Assembly: GCF_900120175.1 (NCBI RefSeq)
Contig: NZ_FQLF01000004.1
Location: 124,001 to 188,000 of the forward strand
Origin: Oceanicoccus sp. KOV_DT_Chl
Lineage (GTDB): Bacteria; Pseudomonadota; Gammaproteobacteria; Pseudomonadales; Dasaniaceae
Length of the DNA stretch: 64,000 nucleotides
Direction: 5' to 3'
Below, piece after piece: positions 48,601-58,773 of this stretch; within the stretch, counting starts at the first letter, position 1, and the number at the start of each line of letters is the position of its first letter. The translations under genes and the position numbers were made by a program. A model generated the notes under the pieces. The model saw nothing but the letters and a program-made list of their open reading frames with translations. It did not search any database and was not told where the DNA came from.

Positions 48601-49384
48601 GCACATACTGACGTAGTTCTTTGGCTCCCAGTGCGCAGTTGAGTCCGATCGATAAAGGTTTGGCGTGCGCAACTGAATACCAGAAAGCCTCGGTAGTTTG
48701 GCCTGATAAGGTCCGGCCGCTGGCATCGGTAATGGTGCCCGAAATCATAACAGGCAGGGTGATGCCCAGTTTTTCGAAAACCCCTTGTACAGCGAAAATC
48801 GCAGCTTTAGCATTCAGGGTATCAAAAATAGTTTCAATCAGGATGATGTCCGCGCCACCTTCAATCAAGCCCTCAGTAGCTTCTGAATAATCGTGCACTA
48901 GTTGATCAAAAGTGATGTTGCGAAAGCCTGGGTCGTTCACGTCAGGCGATAATGTCGCGGTGCGGCTAGTCGGACCGACGACGCCTGCAACAAATCGAGG
49001 TCGATCGGGGGTTTTAGCCGTCATCGCATCGGCAGCTTTACGTGCAACTTGAGCGCCGGCAACGTTCAGTTCACGGGCCAGTGACTGCATATCGTAATCA
49101 CTTTGCGATACCTGAGTGGCGTTAAAGGTGTTGGTTTCCAGAATATCAGCGCCAGCCGCTAAATATGCGGTATGAATCTCTTCAATTATCTGCGGTTGAG
49201 TCAGGCTGAGCAGGTCATTATTACCTTTGATGTCCATGTGATAGTCTGAAAATCGTTCGCCGCGGTAATCGGCTTCTTCCAATTGGTAACTTTGAATCAA
49301 ACTACCCATGGCGCCGTCTAATACTAGAATGCGCTGGTCTAGAGCGTTGAATAGTGTTTCTAAGCGCTGTTTTCTATCGTTCAT
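45686..49384 (-). CDS. metH: Cobalamin-dependent methionine synthase
   Basis: A 1232-residue four-module enzyme that transfers methyl from methyltetrahydrofolate to homocysteine through cobalamin. The homocysteine domain (about 1-330) has zinc Cys in GLNCALGA and VGGCCGTTP. The pterin domain follows ([13 protein letters not shown], about 360-620). The B12 cap and Rossmann domain (about 650-890) have the [11 protein letters not shown] motif, whose His ligates cobalt. The C-terminal AdoMet reactivation domain has [15 protein letters not shown]. All modules are present, so the gene is intact. The leader has one terminator-like hairpin; I see no cobalamin or SAM riboswitch core. Confidence 0.97.
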   Translation of the reverse strand: MNDRKQRLETLFNALDQRILVLDGAMGSLIQSYQLEEADYRGERFSDYHMDIKGNNDLLSLTQPQIIEEIHTAYLAAGADILETNTFNATQVSQSDYDMQSLARELNVAGAQVARKAADAMTAKTPDRPRFVAGVVGPTSRTATLSPDVNDPGFRNITFDQLVHDYSEATEGLIEGGADIILIETIFDTLNAKAAIFAVQGVFEKLGITLPVMISGTITDASGRTLSGQTTEAFWYSVAHAKPLSIGLNCALGAKELRQYVQTLATIADVRVSAHPNAGLPNEFGEYDETAEEMAAIVEEFAASGFLNIVGGCCGTTPEHIQAIADAVAKHPPRAIPDIKPATRISGLEPFVIDEDSLFVNVGERTNITGSAKFKRLILDEDYDTALEVALQQVESGAQIIDINMDEGMLDSQAAMVRFLHLIASEPDICRVPIMIDSSKWDIIEAGLKCIQGKAIVNSISLKEGEKEFIERAKLCLRYGAAVIVMAFDEDGQADTETRKNEICKRSYDILVEQVGFPPQDIIFDPNVFAVATGIDEHNNYAVDFIKSCEYIRRELPHAKISGGISNVSFSFRGNNPVREAIHAVFLYHAIKAGLSMGIVNAGQLAIYADIPTELRDAVEDVILNRREDSTEQLLELAPKYAEAGTVREEENLEWRDLPVNKRLEYALVKGITAFIDEDTEAARQIAARPIDVIEGPLMDGMNVVGDLFGEGKMFLPQVVKSARVMKQSVAYITPFIEAAKDGKASSNGKIIMATVKGDVHDIGKNIVGVVLQCNNFEIVDLGVMVSCDNILKAAREENADLIGLSGLITPSLDEMVYVAKEMQRQGMDLPLMIGGATTSKAHTAVKIDPQYQNSGAVYVADASRSVSVASMLINKDQRTAFLQERSDEYAVIRERNANRKPKANKLSYQRAIANATKIDWTDYQPPTPGFQGTKVFDDYDLNLLLETMDWTPFFISWNLAGKYPKILDDEKVGEAARNLFDDAQKMLRHLIDNKLIQAKAVIGFWPAAQVNHDDIELYSDESRDTVLTTLHHIRQQTEKPNGKTNSSLADFIAPKTNATKDYIGGFVVSAGFGVDELAKEYQDKGDDYNAIMVKALADRLAESFAEHMHLRVRKEFWAYAENEALSNEELIKERYHGIRPAPGYPACPDHTEKATLFKLLDAEQQIGVSLTEHFAMTPTAAVSGFYYSHADSRYFATGKIGKDQVASLAERKGMPQAELERWLSPVLDYEA

Positions 49385-49404
49385 GGTCTCGTTACTTTGG
49401 TTAA

Positions 49405-49427
49405 AAGCCCTTAGAAAATAAGGGCTT
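49405..49427 (-). promoter_or_regulatory. Hairpin in the metH leader
   Basis: AAGCCCTTA and TAAGGGCTT form a perfect 9-bp stem around a 5-base loop, 20 bases before the metH start. On the minus strand it is followed by a short T-run (TTTTAACC), so it could be a weak attenuator or could block initiation. Confidence 0.45.
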
Positions 49428-49658
49428 AATTAATGTTGTTTAGAGTAAATATTACTAATTACAGCTTCTCTATAGAGTCCCGAAAGCAGTATAATGGCAG
49501 CGGAATTATTCCTTGGTATATCTGCTTGGGATTAAGATTGGCGCATAATAAACTATATTGAAATATTTTGATATAGATTGCTGGTTGAATTTTTTGGCCA
49601 GTAAAGATTTAGTCATAATAGACGGATCAGTCCACAACATTAAGGGTTTACCGCAGCA

Positions 49659-50273
49659 ATGTCAGAAGCAGTTGAACAGCAAAACACAGAGTTAAAATTA
49701 ACCATAACGGAATCCGCTCAGGATTACCTCGCGGAGCTATTGGCAGGTCAAGAGGGTGATGTGCTTGGTATTCGCATGTTTGTGAATGCCCCTGGCACGC
49801 CAAAGGCTGAAACCTGTATTGCTTACTGCCGTGAGGATGATTGCGAAGCTGAAGACGTACTGGTCAAGTATGAAAAGTTTAACGCCCGGTTTGAGCAGCG
49901 CAGTGTGCCTTTTTTGGAAGATGCTTTTGTTGATTACGCCAAGGATCGAATGGGTGGTCAGCTCACCATTAAGGCACCTAATGCAAAATTACCCAGAGTT
50001 AATGCGGATAGTCCGATTGAAGATCGCATTAATTATGTTTTATACAATGAAGTGAATCCCTCTTTAGCTTCTCATGGCGGAGAAGTGTCCCTGATTGAGG
50101 TTACTAAAGACAGTGTCGCTATTCTTAAGTTCGGTGGCGGTTGTCAGGGGTGCGGAATGGTTGAAGCCACTTTGCGTGACGGGGTGGAAAAATCCTTGCT
50201 TGAACAGGTCCCTGAGCTAACTGCGGTTCGCGATATGACTGATCATACCGATCGCTCACAGGCCTATATCTAG
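49659..50273 (+). CDS. nfuA: Fe-S biogenesis protein NfuA
   Basis: A 204-residue Fe-S carrier. The N-terminal degenerate A-type domain (about 1-100) lacks the A-type cysteines but keeps the fold ([18 protein letters not shown]). The C-terminal Nfu domain has the cluster-binding CxxC, Cys162 and Cys165, in [10 protein letters not shown]. It delivers 4Fe-4S clusters under oxidative or iron stress. It is divergent from metH. Confidence 0.95.
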   Translation: MSEAVEQQNTELKLTITESAQDYLAELLAGQEGDVLGIRMFVNAPGTPKAETCIAYCREDDCEAEDVLVKYEKFNARFEQRSVPFLEDAFVDYAKDRMGGQLTIKAPNAKLPRVNADSPIEDRINYVLYNEVNPSLASHGGEVSLIEVTKDSVAILKFGGGCQGCGMVEATLRDGVEKSLLEQVPELTAVRDMTDHTDRSQAYI

Positions 50274-50505
50274 GCCTGTTTTTGGTGCAGGTTGCACGTA
50301 AAATTCTCCTGCAAAAATGCCATAAAATCATTGACGAGCTGTTATAAGCAGTTACAATCTTTATAGCTTGTAAATACGGCTTGTTTTTATGTTCAATCAA
50401 AACGATGTTCCGCGGTAGTACTTCGTCCTGTTTATCATAAGTAACACCAATATTTCCCAGCTAGTTTGCCAACATCGCATCGCAATATTTTGTTGCTATT
50501 GTGTG
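50274..50505 (+). other. Upstream region of the cold-shock gene
   Basis: No gene is visible. A small hairpin GTGCA/TGCAC lies near 50285-50297, just after nfuA. The segment contains the approach to the cold-shock promoter. Confidence 0.4.
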
Positions 50506-50514
50506 TGATATTAT
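50506..50514 (+). promoter_or_regulatory. Extended -10 promoter of the cold-shock gene
   Basis: TGATATTAT fits TGn-TATNAT. Start would fall near 50521, leaving a leader of about 60 nt that contains the palindrome TCGCTTAAGCGA near 50534. A structured leader is typical of cold-shock mRNAs. Confidence 0.45.
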
Positions 50515-50580
50515 CGATTTCGATAGTGTCTTCGCTTAAGCGATGAAGGCGCAATTTCAATAAATAAATAGGATTGTAAT

Positions 50581-50790
50581 ATGTCTGATCAAACTACTGG
50601 CACCGTTAAGTGGTTCAATGAAAGCAAAGGTTTTGGTTTTATCGAGCAAGAGTCTGGCCCTGATGTGTTCGTACACTTTAGTGCTATCAGCTCTTCAGGT
50701 TTCAAAACTTTGGCTGAAGGCCAGAAAGTTCAGTTCACCGTAACTCAGGGTCAAAAAGGCCCTCAAGCAGAAAACGTAGTACCTTTATAA
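50581..50790 (+). CDS. CspA-family cold-shock protein
   Basis: A 69-residue OB-fold RNA chaperone with both nucleic-acid-binding motifs, KGFGFIE (RNP1) and VFVHFSAI (RNP2). [14 protein letters not shown] is the family start. AGGA lies 8 bases before the ATG. It melts mRNA secondary structure, in the cold or during growth; which CspA paralogue it is cannot be told. Confidence 0.96.
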   Translation: MSDQTTGTVKWFNESKGFGFIEQESGPDVFVHFSAISSSGFKTLAEGQKVQFTVTQGQKGPQAENVVPL

Positions 50791-50801
50791 GTACTGTTTA
50801 G

Positions 50802-50830
50802 ATACTTTTATAAATATTTTATAAAAGTAT
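50802..50830 (+). terminator. AT-rich hairpin after the cold-shock gene
   Basis: ATACTTTTATA (50802-50812) and TATAAAAGTAT (50820-50830) form a perfect 11-bp stem. Being AT-only it is a weak terminator and may act as an mRNA 3'-end structure. Confidence 0.5.
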
Positions 50831-50987
50831 TATTTAAAGTGTTGGTTTTAACGCTTCGTGCTAGCACGAGTTTTAAATTGGTACTTTGATTGCTGCTTTG
50901 GGTTTGGTTATCTCAAGCCTGTTAAGAATTAGAGCCTGTCTTTAACTCTTACGATAATGCTTTATTCAAAACTGGATAAAAGTAAAC

Positions 50988-51012
50988 AACCGTGCTCGCC
51001 ACGGTTTTTTTA
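50988..51012 (+). terminator. Intrinsic terminator
   Basis: AACCGTG (50988-50994) pairs with CACGGTT (51000-51006), followed by seven T. Confidence 0.8.
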
Positions 51013-51069
51013 TGCCCGCAGTTTCTGTCCTTTTCATACTGTCATTAAAACGGGTTAGCTTTAAGGTGA

Positions 51070-51092
51070 AAAAAGCCGCGACTGGCGCGGCA
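51070..51092 (-). terminator. Intrinsic terminator after DAHP synthase
   Basis: GCCGCG (51075-51080) pairs with CGCGGC (51086-51091). On the minus strand the stem is followed by six T. Confidence 0.75.
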
Positions 51093-51109
51093 TTTTTGCT
51101 TTTATGCGC

Positions 51110-52183
51110 TTAACGTTTTCTGGCTGGGAGTAGTTCTTTCAGTTTGTCGCGCATGGCTTTGATAGACTCCGATGTAGTTTCCCAGTCGATACAGCCATCG
51201 GTTACTGATACACCATACTGTAATTGCGATAAATCATCAGGTATAGATTGGTTGCCCGCGTGTATATTGGATTCAATCATCAAGCCAACTATTGAGTTAT
51301 TGCCGCTGACAATTTGATTGCTGACATCCTCCATGACCTTGGGTTGCAGATTCGGTTGTTTACTGGAGTTAGCGTGTGAGCAGTCAACCATGATGTTGTT
51401 AGCAGCTCCGGCTTTTGCCAGTGCCTGTTCGGTGAGTTCAATATGCACGGAATCATAGTTAGGGCCATTGGAGCCACCGCGAAGCACGACATGCGCGTAA
51501 GGGTTACCTTTGGTATGAATAATAGCAACCTGACCCTGGCTGTTAATGCCTAAAAAGCGGTGGGGTTTGCTGGCAGATTGAATGGCATTCATCGCAACAT
51601 CCAGGCCACCATCTGTACCATTCTTAAAGCCGACGGCAGAGGATAGACCGCTGGCCATTTCACGGTGGGTCTGTGATTCAGTGGTGCGGGCACCGATTGC
51701 CGACCAGGCGATACAGTCTTGCATGTACTGTGGTGAAATAGGATCCAGCGCCTCGGTGGAAGTGGGTAGGCCCATTTCAGCGACATCAAGCAATAATTTA
51801 CGGCCGATATGTAAACCTTCGTGGATTTTAAAAGTGTCATTCAGGTGTGGGTCGTTAATCAGACCTTTCCAGCCCACGGTGGTGCGTGGCTTTTCAAAAT
51901 AGACGCGCATGACAATGTACAGTGTATCTTTTACTTCCTCGGCAAGGGCCTGTAGGCGCTTGGCATAATCTAAAGCAGCATCAACGTCGTGAATAGAGCA
52001 GGGGCCAACAACGATAAATAAGCGGTGATCTGTGCCGTCCAGAATATTGCGAATGACTTCTCTACTGTTGGCAATGCTATCGGCTGCCGCGGCTGACATG
52101 GGGAGATCGGCCTTAAGTTGTTGCGGGGTAATCAATACTTCCTGCGATTCCACATTTAAATTGTCTACGACGGTAGTGCTCAT
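51110..52183 (-). CDS. 3-deoxy-7-phosphoheptulonate (DAHP) synthase, class I
   Basis: A 357-residue type I DAHP synthase that joins phosphoenolpyruvate and erythrose 4-phosphate in the first step of aromatic amino acid synthesis. ATG 52183 is chosen over the frame limit 52273 because MSTTVVDNLNVES is a normal family start. VGPCSIHD, MRVYFEKPRTTVGWKGLINDP, GARTTESQ and the metal-binding VDCSHANS are hallmark motifs. It belongs to the AroF/G/H group; which feedback specificity it has cannot be read directly. The gene stands alone. Confidence 0.93.
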   Translation of the reverse strand: MSTTVVDNLNVESQEVLITPQQLKADLPMSAAAADSIANSREVIRNILDGTDHRLFIVVGPCSIHDVDAALDYAKRLQALAEEVKDTLYIVMRVYFEKPRTTVGWKGLINDPHLNDTFKIHEGLHIGRKLLLDVAEMGLPTSTEALDPISPQYMQDCIAWSAIGARTTESQTHREMASGLSSAVGFKNGTDGGLDVAMNAIQSASKPHRFLGINSQGQVAIIHTKGNPYAHVVLRGGSNGPNYDSVHIELTEQALAKAGAANNIMVDCSHANSSKQPNLQPKVMEDVSNQIVSGNNSIVGLMIESNIHAGNQSIPDDLSQLQYGVSVTDGCIDWETTSESIKAMRDKLKELLPARKR

Positions 52184-52453
52184 GCTCTGTTGATCCCGTT
52201 TTATACAGTAATTGGCGCGGGCATATCTTACCCAAATAATAAAGCCGGTAATTGTAGCCGAAAATGTAAGCAATAGGGTTGTTCTAGAGAAAAACTTCTT
52301 ATTTATTTAAGTCTTAAGGGCCAAGATAATATGTTGTTTACGCTATAACTTTGCAGTTATCACAGTTACAATTTGGCTTAGAATTATCCTACATTGCAGC
52401 GGTCATTTACTGGGGTGTTGATAAGAACCTAATACTTCCCTAAGAATAAAATC

Positions 52454-55243
52454 ATGCCAAGACTCATTTCACTTTTTGATGTTGAGCCAATTTTCGAGCA
52501 GTTATTAAGTGGGCAGCTCATATTGACGCCTAACCAGCGGCTGGCCAGCCGTATCCGTACGGCGTTTAATATCGCCTGTCATCACCGTGGATTAAAAGTT
52601 GTGCGCGCCCCGCAGGTTTATTCGTTGCAGCAATGGGTCGACCAATGCTGGCAGCAATTGCTAATGGCTGCAAATCCGCTGGCTTTGTCAGTGCGTCCGC
52701 TATCGCAGGCGCAGGAGCAAATACTTTGGGAGCAAGTGGTTGTCACCTCGAATGTTGGGGCGGCCTTGCTGCGTCCAGCTGCAACAGCTCAACAAGCCGC
52801 TGCCGCCTATAAGGTTTTGTCTGATTGGCAGCAAGATTTATACGCTGAACAACTACATCAACGATTTGCCGGTGATGAAGATTCAGCGCTGTTGCTGGAA
52901 TGGATTAAACAATTTGATCAGCTGTGCTTAACGGGAGGCTGGATCACAGCTTTGGAAGTAAAGCGTAGGGTCTCGCAAGCGTATAGCGATGGGTTATTAT
53001 TGGGAGAGGACAGTATTATTGGTGTCGGTTTTGATGATATTGCCCCTGCCGATAAAGCACTACTGAAAGCTGCAGGACAATTTCACTTATTTCAAAGCTC
53101 CCGTCAGGCGGGCGAGGTCAGCATTGTTGAGTGCGAAGATATCCAACAAGAAATAGTCGCTGCGGCAGTTTGGGCTAAACAGATATTAAAACAAAATACT
53201 GCGGCTACGGTGGCAATTGTCATTCCTGATTTGGCACAACAGCGGCTCAAAGTAGAGCGAATTTTACAGCAGGTATTTGAACCCGGCTATAATATTCCGT
53301 TAGATGAAGATGGGCGGCTTAGGTCGCGACGAAATCTGCCATTTAATTTTTCAGCAGGATATCCGCTGGCAGAAGCGCCCATTATTAATTTTGCACTCAA
53401 TGCGCTCGAATTGCTGACTGGCCGCATGTCATTAGACTCGATCGAGCTGTTGTGCCAATCGCCATTCCATCGATTAAGTGCAAGCGATGATGCCATTGTG
53501 TGTCGACTCATTCGTTTGCTCCGAGAGCAGCGTGAATACTCTTTGACTACCGCAAGGCTCAGACAGTTAGCTGAAAGTGCCGCAAAAAAACATTGCTGTG
53601 ATGACTGGCACTTTGTTAATAGCTTGCAGGCTATATCAACTAATAACCGGTTAAGTGACCACTATAAATCGCGTACTTATCAGCAGTGGTATACGCTCTT
53701 TAGTGAGACTTTGCAGATACTGGGTTGGCCTGGTGATCGTCGCCTCGATAGCATTGAATTTCAGCAAGTGACGCAATGGCATGCGGTAGTGAAAACCTTT
53801 GTTGCTCTTGATTTAGTCGGTGCACCTGTCAATGCTACTCAAGCAATAAGCCAACTTAGAACGATTCTTGGCAAACAGATTTTCCAGCCACAAACAGCAG
53901 ATTCTTCGTTGCAGGTATTGGGTACCCTGGAAGCTGCTGGTTTACAGTTTACGCATGTGTGGTTGCAATCCATGTCCGAGCAGCAATGGCCGCAGTCACC
54001 TGCGCCAAATCCTTTAATCCCTTTTGGTTTGCAGCGCGAGCAGCAGATGCCGCATGCAACGGCAGAGCGTGAGTTGCTATACGCGCAGGAATTAACGCAT
54101 CGGTTTATTCATAGTGCTGATCATATAGTTGTGAGTTCGCCGTTAAGTATTGATAACAGTCCTGCTTCAGTTAGCCGTTTATTCGACGCATTTCCGCGCC
54201 GCACTATTACTGAGTTATTAGGTCGCCCGTTATTGCAACTATTACCGATTAATGAAATTCGGCGCCGTCATTATGAATCTCAGCAGTTGCAACAGTGGCA
54301 ACCCGGTAATGCGCCTTCATTAGTGGAAGGTGAGTCGGTCAGTGGTGGTAGTCGCATATTTTCCAGTCAATCGGCTTGTCCTTTCAGAGCATTTGCCCAG
54401 CACCGGCTGGTATTGAAGCCTCTGGATAAGCCAGCTTTAGGTTTAAGCGCTGCAGATCGAGGTAGTTTGCTGCATCGTGCTTTGGAATTTCTCTGGCAAA
54501 AATTAAAAAACCAGCAGACATTGCTAGTGTTGGATGAGTCGGCTCTGCAGTCACTGTGTGAAGATTGTAGTCGTTATGCCATAAATGAACTCGCCCAAAG
54601 AATCCCTGCACGATTTGGCTTGCGTTACCAACAGTTAGAAAATATGCGCTTGCAAAAATTACTGCTTGCCTGGCTTAATGTTGAAAAAGACCGCGAAAAT
54701 TTTACCGTCGAGAGTATCGAAGACAGAAAGGCTTTTCAGTACGAGGCCTTGTCGGTGCAAACGCGGATTGATCGAATCGATCGATTAGATGATGGTAGCT
54801 TACTAATCATCGATTACAAAACGGCTAACAGTAATATCGCCAGCTGGTGGGGTGAGCGGCCCGATGAGCCACAATTACCTTTGTATAGCACGCTAGCTGA
54901 CCAAGCCGAAAAGCAAGTGGCCGGCATTGCTTATGCACAAATAAATCTTTCTGCTTGCAAGCTCAAAGGTGTGGGGAGTGAGGATTGTGCTGAGCCTGCT
55001 ATTCAGTGGAGCGATAAGATAAAAACCGATGCAGGGGTGATGGCCTGGCCGCAATTACAGCAGCAATGGCGAAAAGTATTAACAGCCTTGGCGAATGATT
55101 TTATTAGTGGTAAGGCTGAGGTTGACCCGAAGCAGCCAGTTAAAACGTGCTTGTATTGCCACTTGTCACCCCTGTGCAGAGTAGAGCATCAGTCTAACCC
55201 TCTGCAAGAGGATGAAGACTTGTTGGCAGGTGGAACACTATGA
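52454..55243 (+). CDS. AddB-like Fe-S nuclease of a DNA repair pair
   Basis: A 929-residue protein of the AddB-like type known as probable DNA repair protein (TIGR03623-like). The N-terminus has a helicase-like region (LILTPNQRLASRIRTAF) without a functional Walker A. The C-terminal PD-(D/E)XK nuclease shows IDRIDRLDDGSLLIIDYKTA. Four cysteines (Cys642 in ACPFRAF, and Cys899, Cys902 and Cys908 in TCLYCHLSPLC) bracket it as in AddB, Dna2 and Cas4 and probably bind a 4Fe-4S cluster. It overlaps the helicase gene by 4 nt, indicating a two-subunit recombination enzyme for double-strand break processing. Confidence 0.86.
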   Translation: MPRLISLFDVEPIFEQLLSGQLILTPNQRLASRIRTAFNIACHHRGLKVVRAPQVYSLQQWVDQCWQQLLMAANPLALSVRPLSQAQEQILWEQVVVTSNVGAALLRPAATAQQAAAAYKVLSDWQQDLYAEQLHQRFAGDEDSALLLEWIKQFDQLCLTGGWITALEVKRRVSQAYSDGLLLGEDSIIGVGFDDIAPADKALLKAAGQFHLFQSSRQAGEVSIVECEDIQQEIVAAAVWAKQILKQNTAATVAIVIPDLAQQRLKVERILQQVFEPGYNIPLDEDGRLRSRRNLPFNFSAGYPLAEAPIINFALNALELLTGRMSLDSIELLCQSPFHRLSASDDAIVCRLIRLLREQREYSLTTARLRQLAESAAKKHCCDDWHFVNSLQAISTNNRLSDHYKSRTYQQWYTLFSETLQILGWPGDRRLDSIEFQQVTQWHAVVKTFVALDLVGAPVNATQAISQLRTILGKQIFQPQTADSSLQVLGTLEAAGLQFTHVWLQSMSEQQWPQSPAPNPLIPFGLQREQQMPHATAERELLYAQELTHRFIHSADHIVVSSPLSIDNSPASVSRLFDAFPRRTITELLGRPLLQLLPINEIRRRHYESQQLQQWQPGNAPSLVEGESVSGGSRIFSSQSACPFRAFAQHRLVLKPLDKPALGLSAADRGSLLHRALEFLWQKLKNQQTLLVLDESALQSLCEDCSRYAINELAQRIPARFGLRYQQLENMRLQKLLLAWLNVEKDRENFTVESIEDRKAFQYEALSVQTRIDRIDRLDDGSLLIIDYKTANSNIASWWGERPDEPQLPLYSTLADQAEKQVAGIAYAQINLSACKLKGVGSEDCAEPAIQWSDKIKTDAGVMAWPQLQQQWRKVLTALANDFISGKAEVDPKQPVKTCLYCHLSPLCRVEHQSNPLQEDEDLLAGGTL

Positions 55244-58200
55244 TGCTACCTGTTGATCATGACCAGCGCTTGGCAGCATTAAATCCTTTACGTTCGATCT
55301 GTGTTACTGCTCCTGCTGGTTCTGGAAAAACAGAATTACTGAGTCAGCGAGTGCTAAAATTACTTTCTCGTGCACAACAGCCTGAAGAAATATTGGCGAT
55401 CACCTTTACTCGTAAAGCTGCTGCAGAAATGCATCACCGGATTATTGCTGCGCTACAGTTTGCTTTGGTTGCTGATGAGCCAGAAGCGGGGCATAAGCAA
55501 TTAACCTGGCGGTTGGCGAAAGATGCTTTAATGCAAAATGATCGGCTAGGCTGGAATTTATTAAGTAACACCTCGCGCTTAAAAATTCAAACCATTGATA
55601 GTCTTTGTGCTAATTTGACCCGTCAAATGCCTATTTTATCTAATTTTGGTGCGCAACCGAAAATAGCAGATAACCCGCAACCGTATTACCAGACTGCAGT
55701 ACATAACTTGCTCGATAAACTCGAAAGCAATCATTTTATTGCCGACGATTTAGCGGGTTTGCTTGTCCATGTCGATAACGATATGGCCAAGTTAGAGCGC
55801 TTGCTAATTACGTTGCTGCAAAAAAGAGATCAGTGGTTGTTACATCTTGGTATTGGTCAGGATGTTGCCAAGGCTAAACTACAACTCGAAGCTGTTCTGG
55901 AGCAGGTGCATCGTGATGTACTGTCTGCATTGCATGCGCAATTAATGCCTTGGGCTGTCGAGTTGCTACCGTTAATGGATTATGCCGGTTGTAATCTACA
56001 GTGGCAGAATGCAGATTCGGCTATCACTTCTCTTGCGGGTAATATCGATCTGCCAGCTCCCGAGCCTGAATGTATCTCACAGTGGCTAGCTATTGCTGAA
56101 TTGTTGCTGACTAAAACCAATGAGTGGCGTAAGAGTGTTGATAGAAGATCCGGTTTCCCTACTGAAACCGAGGATGGGGATAAGGCCTTAGCGAAAACAT
56201 TAAAAACTGAATTTATGGCTTTGCTAGCAAATCTATCTTTAATTGATAGTTTACGGGCCAATTTATTAGATTTACGTTTTCTACCAGCCACAAAATATGA
56301 ACCCAGTCAGTGGCAAATGTTGGAGTCCTTAAGTCGCCTGCTGCCGCTGTTAGTAGCTGAATTAACGCTGGTATTTCAGCAGCATGGCGAAGTGGATTAC
56401 AGTCAGATTTCCATGGCCGCTTTGCAGGCATTAGGTGACGGGTTAAGGCCTAGTGAATTGGCAATGAAGCTGGATTATCGCTTAAGCCATATATTGGTTG
56501 ATGAATTTCAGGACACTGCCAGTACTCAGTTTCAATTGTTGCAACGTTTAGTAGAAGGTTGGGATGAATATAATGCCGCGCACCCTGAGCAACCAAATAC
56601 CTTGTTTATTGTCGGTGATGGTATGCAATCGATTTATGGGTTTAGGCAAGCCAATGTCGGTCTATTTTTGGAAGCAAAAAAACACGGTGTCAATGGTGTT
56701 TTATTAGATGACCTACGGCTGACGGTGAATTTTCGTTCTGATCCTGCGGTAGTGAATTGGGTTAATAACACTTTTAGTGAAGCATTTCCCAAGCTGGAAA
56801 ATTTATCCCGTGGTGCTGTGCCCTTTGAGTTTGCTGAGGCCTTTAATCCTGCAACTACGGATAGTAGCATTAAGGTACTCGGATTCGCTGGTGACAATGC
56901 GCGCGATGAAGAGGCTGCTCAAGTGGTAAAGTTGGTACAGCAGTTTCAAGCTGAAAATGCTAATGGCAGTGTTGCTATATTGGTTAGAAGTCGTGGGCAT
57001 TTACAAGCAATTATTCCCGCTTTGCATAGGGCAGGTATTCAGTGGAGTGCTACCGACATTGACCCGCTGGCAAGTTATGGATTGATTAAAGACCTGCTCA
57101 CTTTAACTAAAGCATTGCTTAATATCAGTGATGATATTAGTTGGGCGGCACTCTTGCGCACTCCTTGGTTAGGCTTGAACAATCATGACCTGCATAGTTT
57201 GTTAGTTGCTGAAACCAGGCTAAGTGTCTATTCAGCGTTGCAGTCATCTGTTGTTTTGTCAGCGTTGTCTGAGCACGGACGCAACCGGTTATCGGCAGTG
57301 TTGCCGATACTTAATGCTGCGGTTACCGGCCGCCAGCGTCATTCATTTCGAGTATGGGTAGAAGGTGTATGGATGGCGCTGGGTGGTGCTGCTTGTGTCG
57401 CCAGTAGCGATGAATTTGTTATGGTTGATGATTATCTTGATATGCTAGAAAGCCATCAGCAGGGCGAGTCGATTGCGTCAATAGATGCGTTTGAACAGTC
57501 CGTTAGTCAGCTCTACGCCAGGCCCCAATCAACTCACCATCAGCTTTCGATCATGACAATACATAAGTCTAAAGGTCTTGAGTTTGACTGCGTTATTTTA
57601 CCGGGTTTGGCTAGAGCCCCCCGTAGTGATGATAAATCACTGTTATTATGGCGCGAATATCTAAGCCATTCGGTGACTGATACGCATGTTCAAAATGGTT
57701 TATTAATTAGTCCCCTCGGCGCCAGCGGTGATGTCGATGATAAAATATATCAACATTTACGCTACGAGCAGTCGCAGTCAACACAGCTTGAAAATACCCG
57801 GTTATTATATGTTGCAGCAACCAGAGCGATTAGACAATTATATTGTTTATTAACTGTTGAGTTAGATGCCAGAAGCGGTGAACCAAAATCGCCAGCTAAA
57901 AGTAGTTTAATCATCGATGCCTGGTCGGCTCTAGTTGACCAAGTACAGTGGTTTGTCCCGACTGCGGCAAGCAACAATGAAGTCACACAATTTGGCTTGG
58001 ACTTTGAATCAGTCAGCCACCAGGGAATTTTGCAGCGGCTTATTGCTGATTGGCGTGCACCATTGATGTCGTCACCCAACCCGCTTCAAGAATTTTATCT
58101 GGACTTTGAATACGACTCAGCTGGCGATAATATTCCGGATATTATTACCGATTCATTGCCAGTATTAATTGGAACGGTCAGTCATTGGGTGTTAGAAGTG

Positions 58201-58731
58201 CTGGCGAATCAAGGGGTGGATTTTTGGCGGTCGATGGATGCCCAACAACAATCGAGTTGGCTTCAAGCATTGCTGCACTATCATCAGACTCCACCTGAAA
58301 TGATCACTACTGCTAGCTGTCGTATTGTGCAGGCAGTCAACAACACGGTAAATGATCAAAAAGGGCTTTGGCTGTTAGCTAATGACCACTTGTTAGCCTT
58401 TACTGAGCTGCCGATGCTGTCCAGTTTTGCTGGCTTGCTAAAACAAAAGGTTATCGATCGCTGTTTTATAGATTCAAACCATGATGTATGGATTGTGGAT
58501 TATAAAACGTCTATGCCTTTAGCGGAAGAATCAAAAGAGCAGTTTTTAAGTAGAGAGCTGAGTCACCATCGGTCACAGCTACAAGATTATAAGTTGCATC
58601 TTTCGGTGTATTTGCAGCAACTACTGAAAGATCCCACAAGTGCTATAGCTGGACTAAATTTCGATCAGCTCACTATTAGAACGGCCTTGTATTTTACTCA
58701 TTACCCGCAATGGTTGGAGTTGGATCTATGA
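55240..58731 (+). CDS. UvrD/RecB-like helicase-nuclease (AddA-like)
   Basis: A 1163-residue superfamily 1 helicase. Walker A is APAGSGKT (24-31), motif II VDEFQDTAS near 420, motif III GDGMQSIYGFRQAN, motif IV LRLTVNFRSD, motif V HKSKGLEFD and motif VI LLYVAATRA. The C-terminal nuclease shows VWIVDYKTS. Together with the Fe-S nuclease it should process DNA ends as AddAB or RecBCD do. It begins in the ATGA overlap with the preceding gene. Whether it loads RecA or recognises a chi-like site cannot be seen. Confidence 0.93.
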   Translation: MMLPVDHDQRLAALNPLRSICVTAPAGSGKTELLSQRVLKLLSRAQQPEEILAITFTRKAAAEMHHRIIAALQFALVADEPEAGHKQLTWRLAKDALMQNDRLGWNLLSNTSRLKIQTIDSLCANLTRQMPILSNFGAQPKIADNPQPYYQTAVHNLLDKLESNHFIADDLAGLLVHVDNDMAKLERLLITLLQKRDQWLLHLGIGQDVAKAKLQLEAVLEQVHRDVLSALHAQLMPWAVELLPLMDYAGCNLQWQNADSAITSLAGNIDLPAPEPECISQWLAIAELLLTKTNEWRKSVDRRSGFPTETEDGDKALAKTLKTEFMALLANLSLIDSLRANLLDLRFLPATKYEPSQWQMLESLSRLLPLLVAELTLVFQQHGEVDYSQISMAALQALGDGLRPSELAMKLDYRLSHILVDEFQDTASTQFQLLQRLVEGWDEYNAAHPEQPNTLFIVGDGMQSIYGFRQANVGLFLEAKKHGVNGVLLDDLRLTVNFRSDPAVVNWVNNTFSEAFPKLENLSRGAVPFEFAEAFNPATTDSSIKVLGFAGDNARDEEAAQVVKLVQQFQAENANGSVAILVRSRGHLQAIIPALHRAGIQWSATDIDPLASYGLIKDLLTLTKALLNISDDISWAALLRTPWLGLNNHDLHSLLVAETRLSVYSALQSSVVLSALSEHGRNRLSAVLPILNAAVTGRQRHSFRVWVEGVWMALGGAACVASSDEFVMVDDYLDMLESHQQGESIASIDAFEQSVSQLYARPQSTHHQLSIMTIHKSKGLEFDCVILPGLARAPRSDDKSLLLWREYLSHSVTDTHVQNGLLISPLGASGDVDDKIYQHLRYEQSQSTQLENTRLLYVAATRAIRQLYCLLTVELDARSGEPKSPAKSSLIIDAWSALVDQVQWFVPTAASNNEVTQFGLDFESVSHQGILQRLIADWRAPLMSSPNPLQEFYLDFEYDSAGDNIPDIITDSLPVLIGTVSHWVLEVLANQGVDFWRSMDAQQQSSWLQALLHYHQTPPEMITTASCRIVQAVNNTVNDQKGLWLLANDHLLAFTELPMLSSFAGLLKQKVIDRCFIDSNHDVWIVDYKTSMPLAEESKEQFLSRELSHHRSQLQDYKLHLSVYLQQLLKDPTSAIAGLNFDQLTIRTALYFTHYPQWLELDL

Positions 58732-58773
58732 GAGTTGTATGTCCGCGAAGTCGCTCGATGAAAATATTGCAGG

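Larger units (their letters stand above)
50791..51069 (+). other. Downstream region of the cold-shock gene with two hairpins
   Basis: It carries an AT-rich 11-bp hairpin right after the stop and a stronger terminator at 50988-51011, about 200 bp downstream. No coding frame is supported between them. Confidence 0.45.

Noticed and set aside
49385-49658. Cobalamin, SAM or SAH riboswitch before metH
   Set aside because: None of the conserved core elements could be found by eye on the minus strand.
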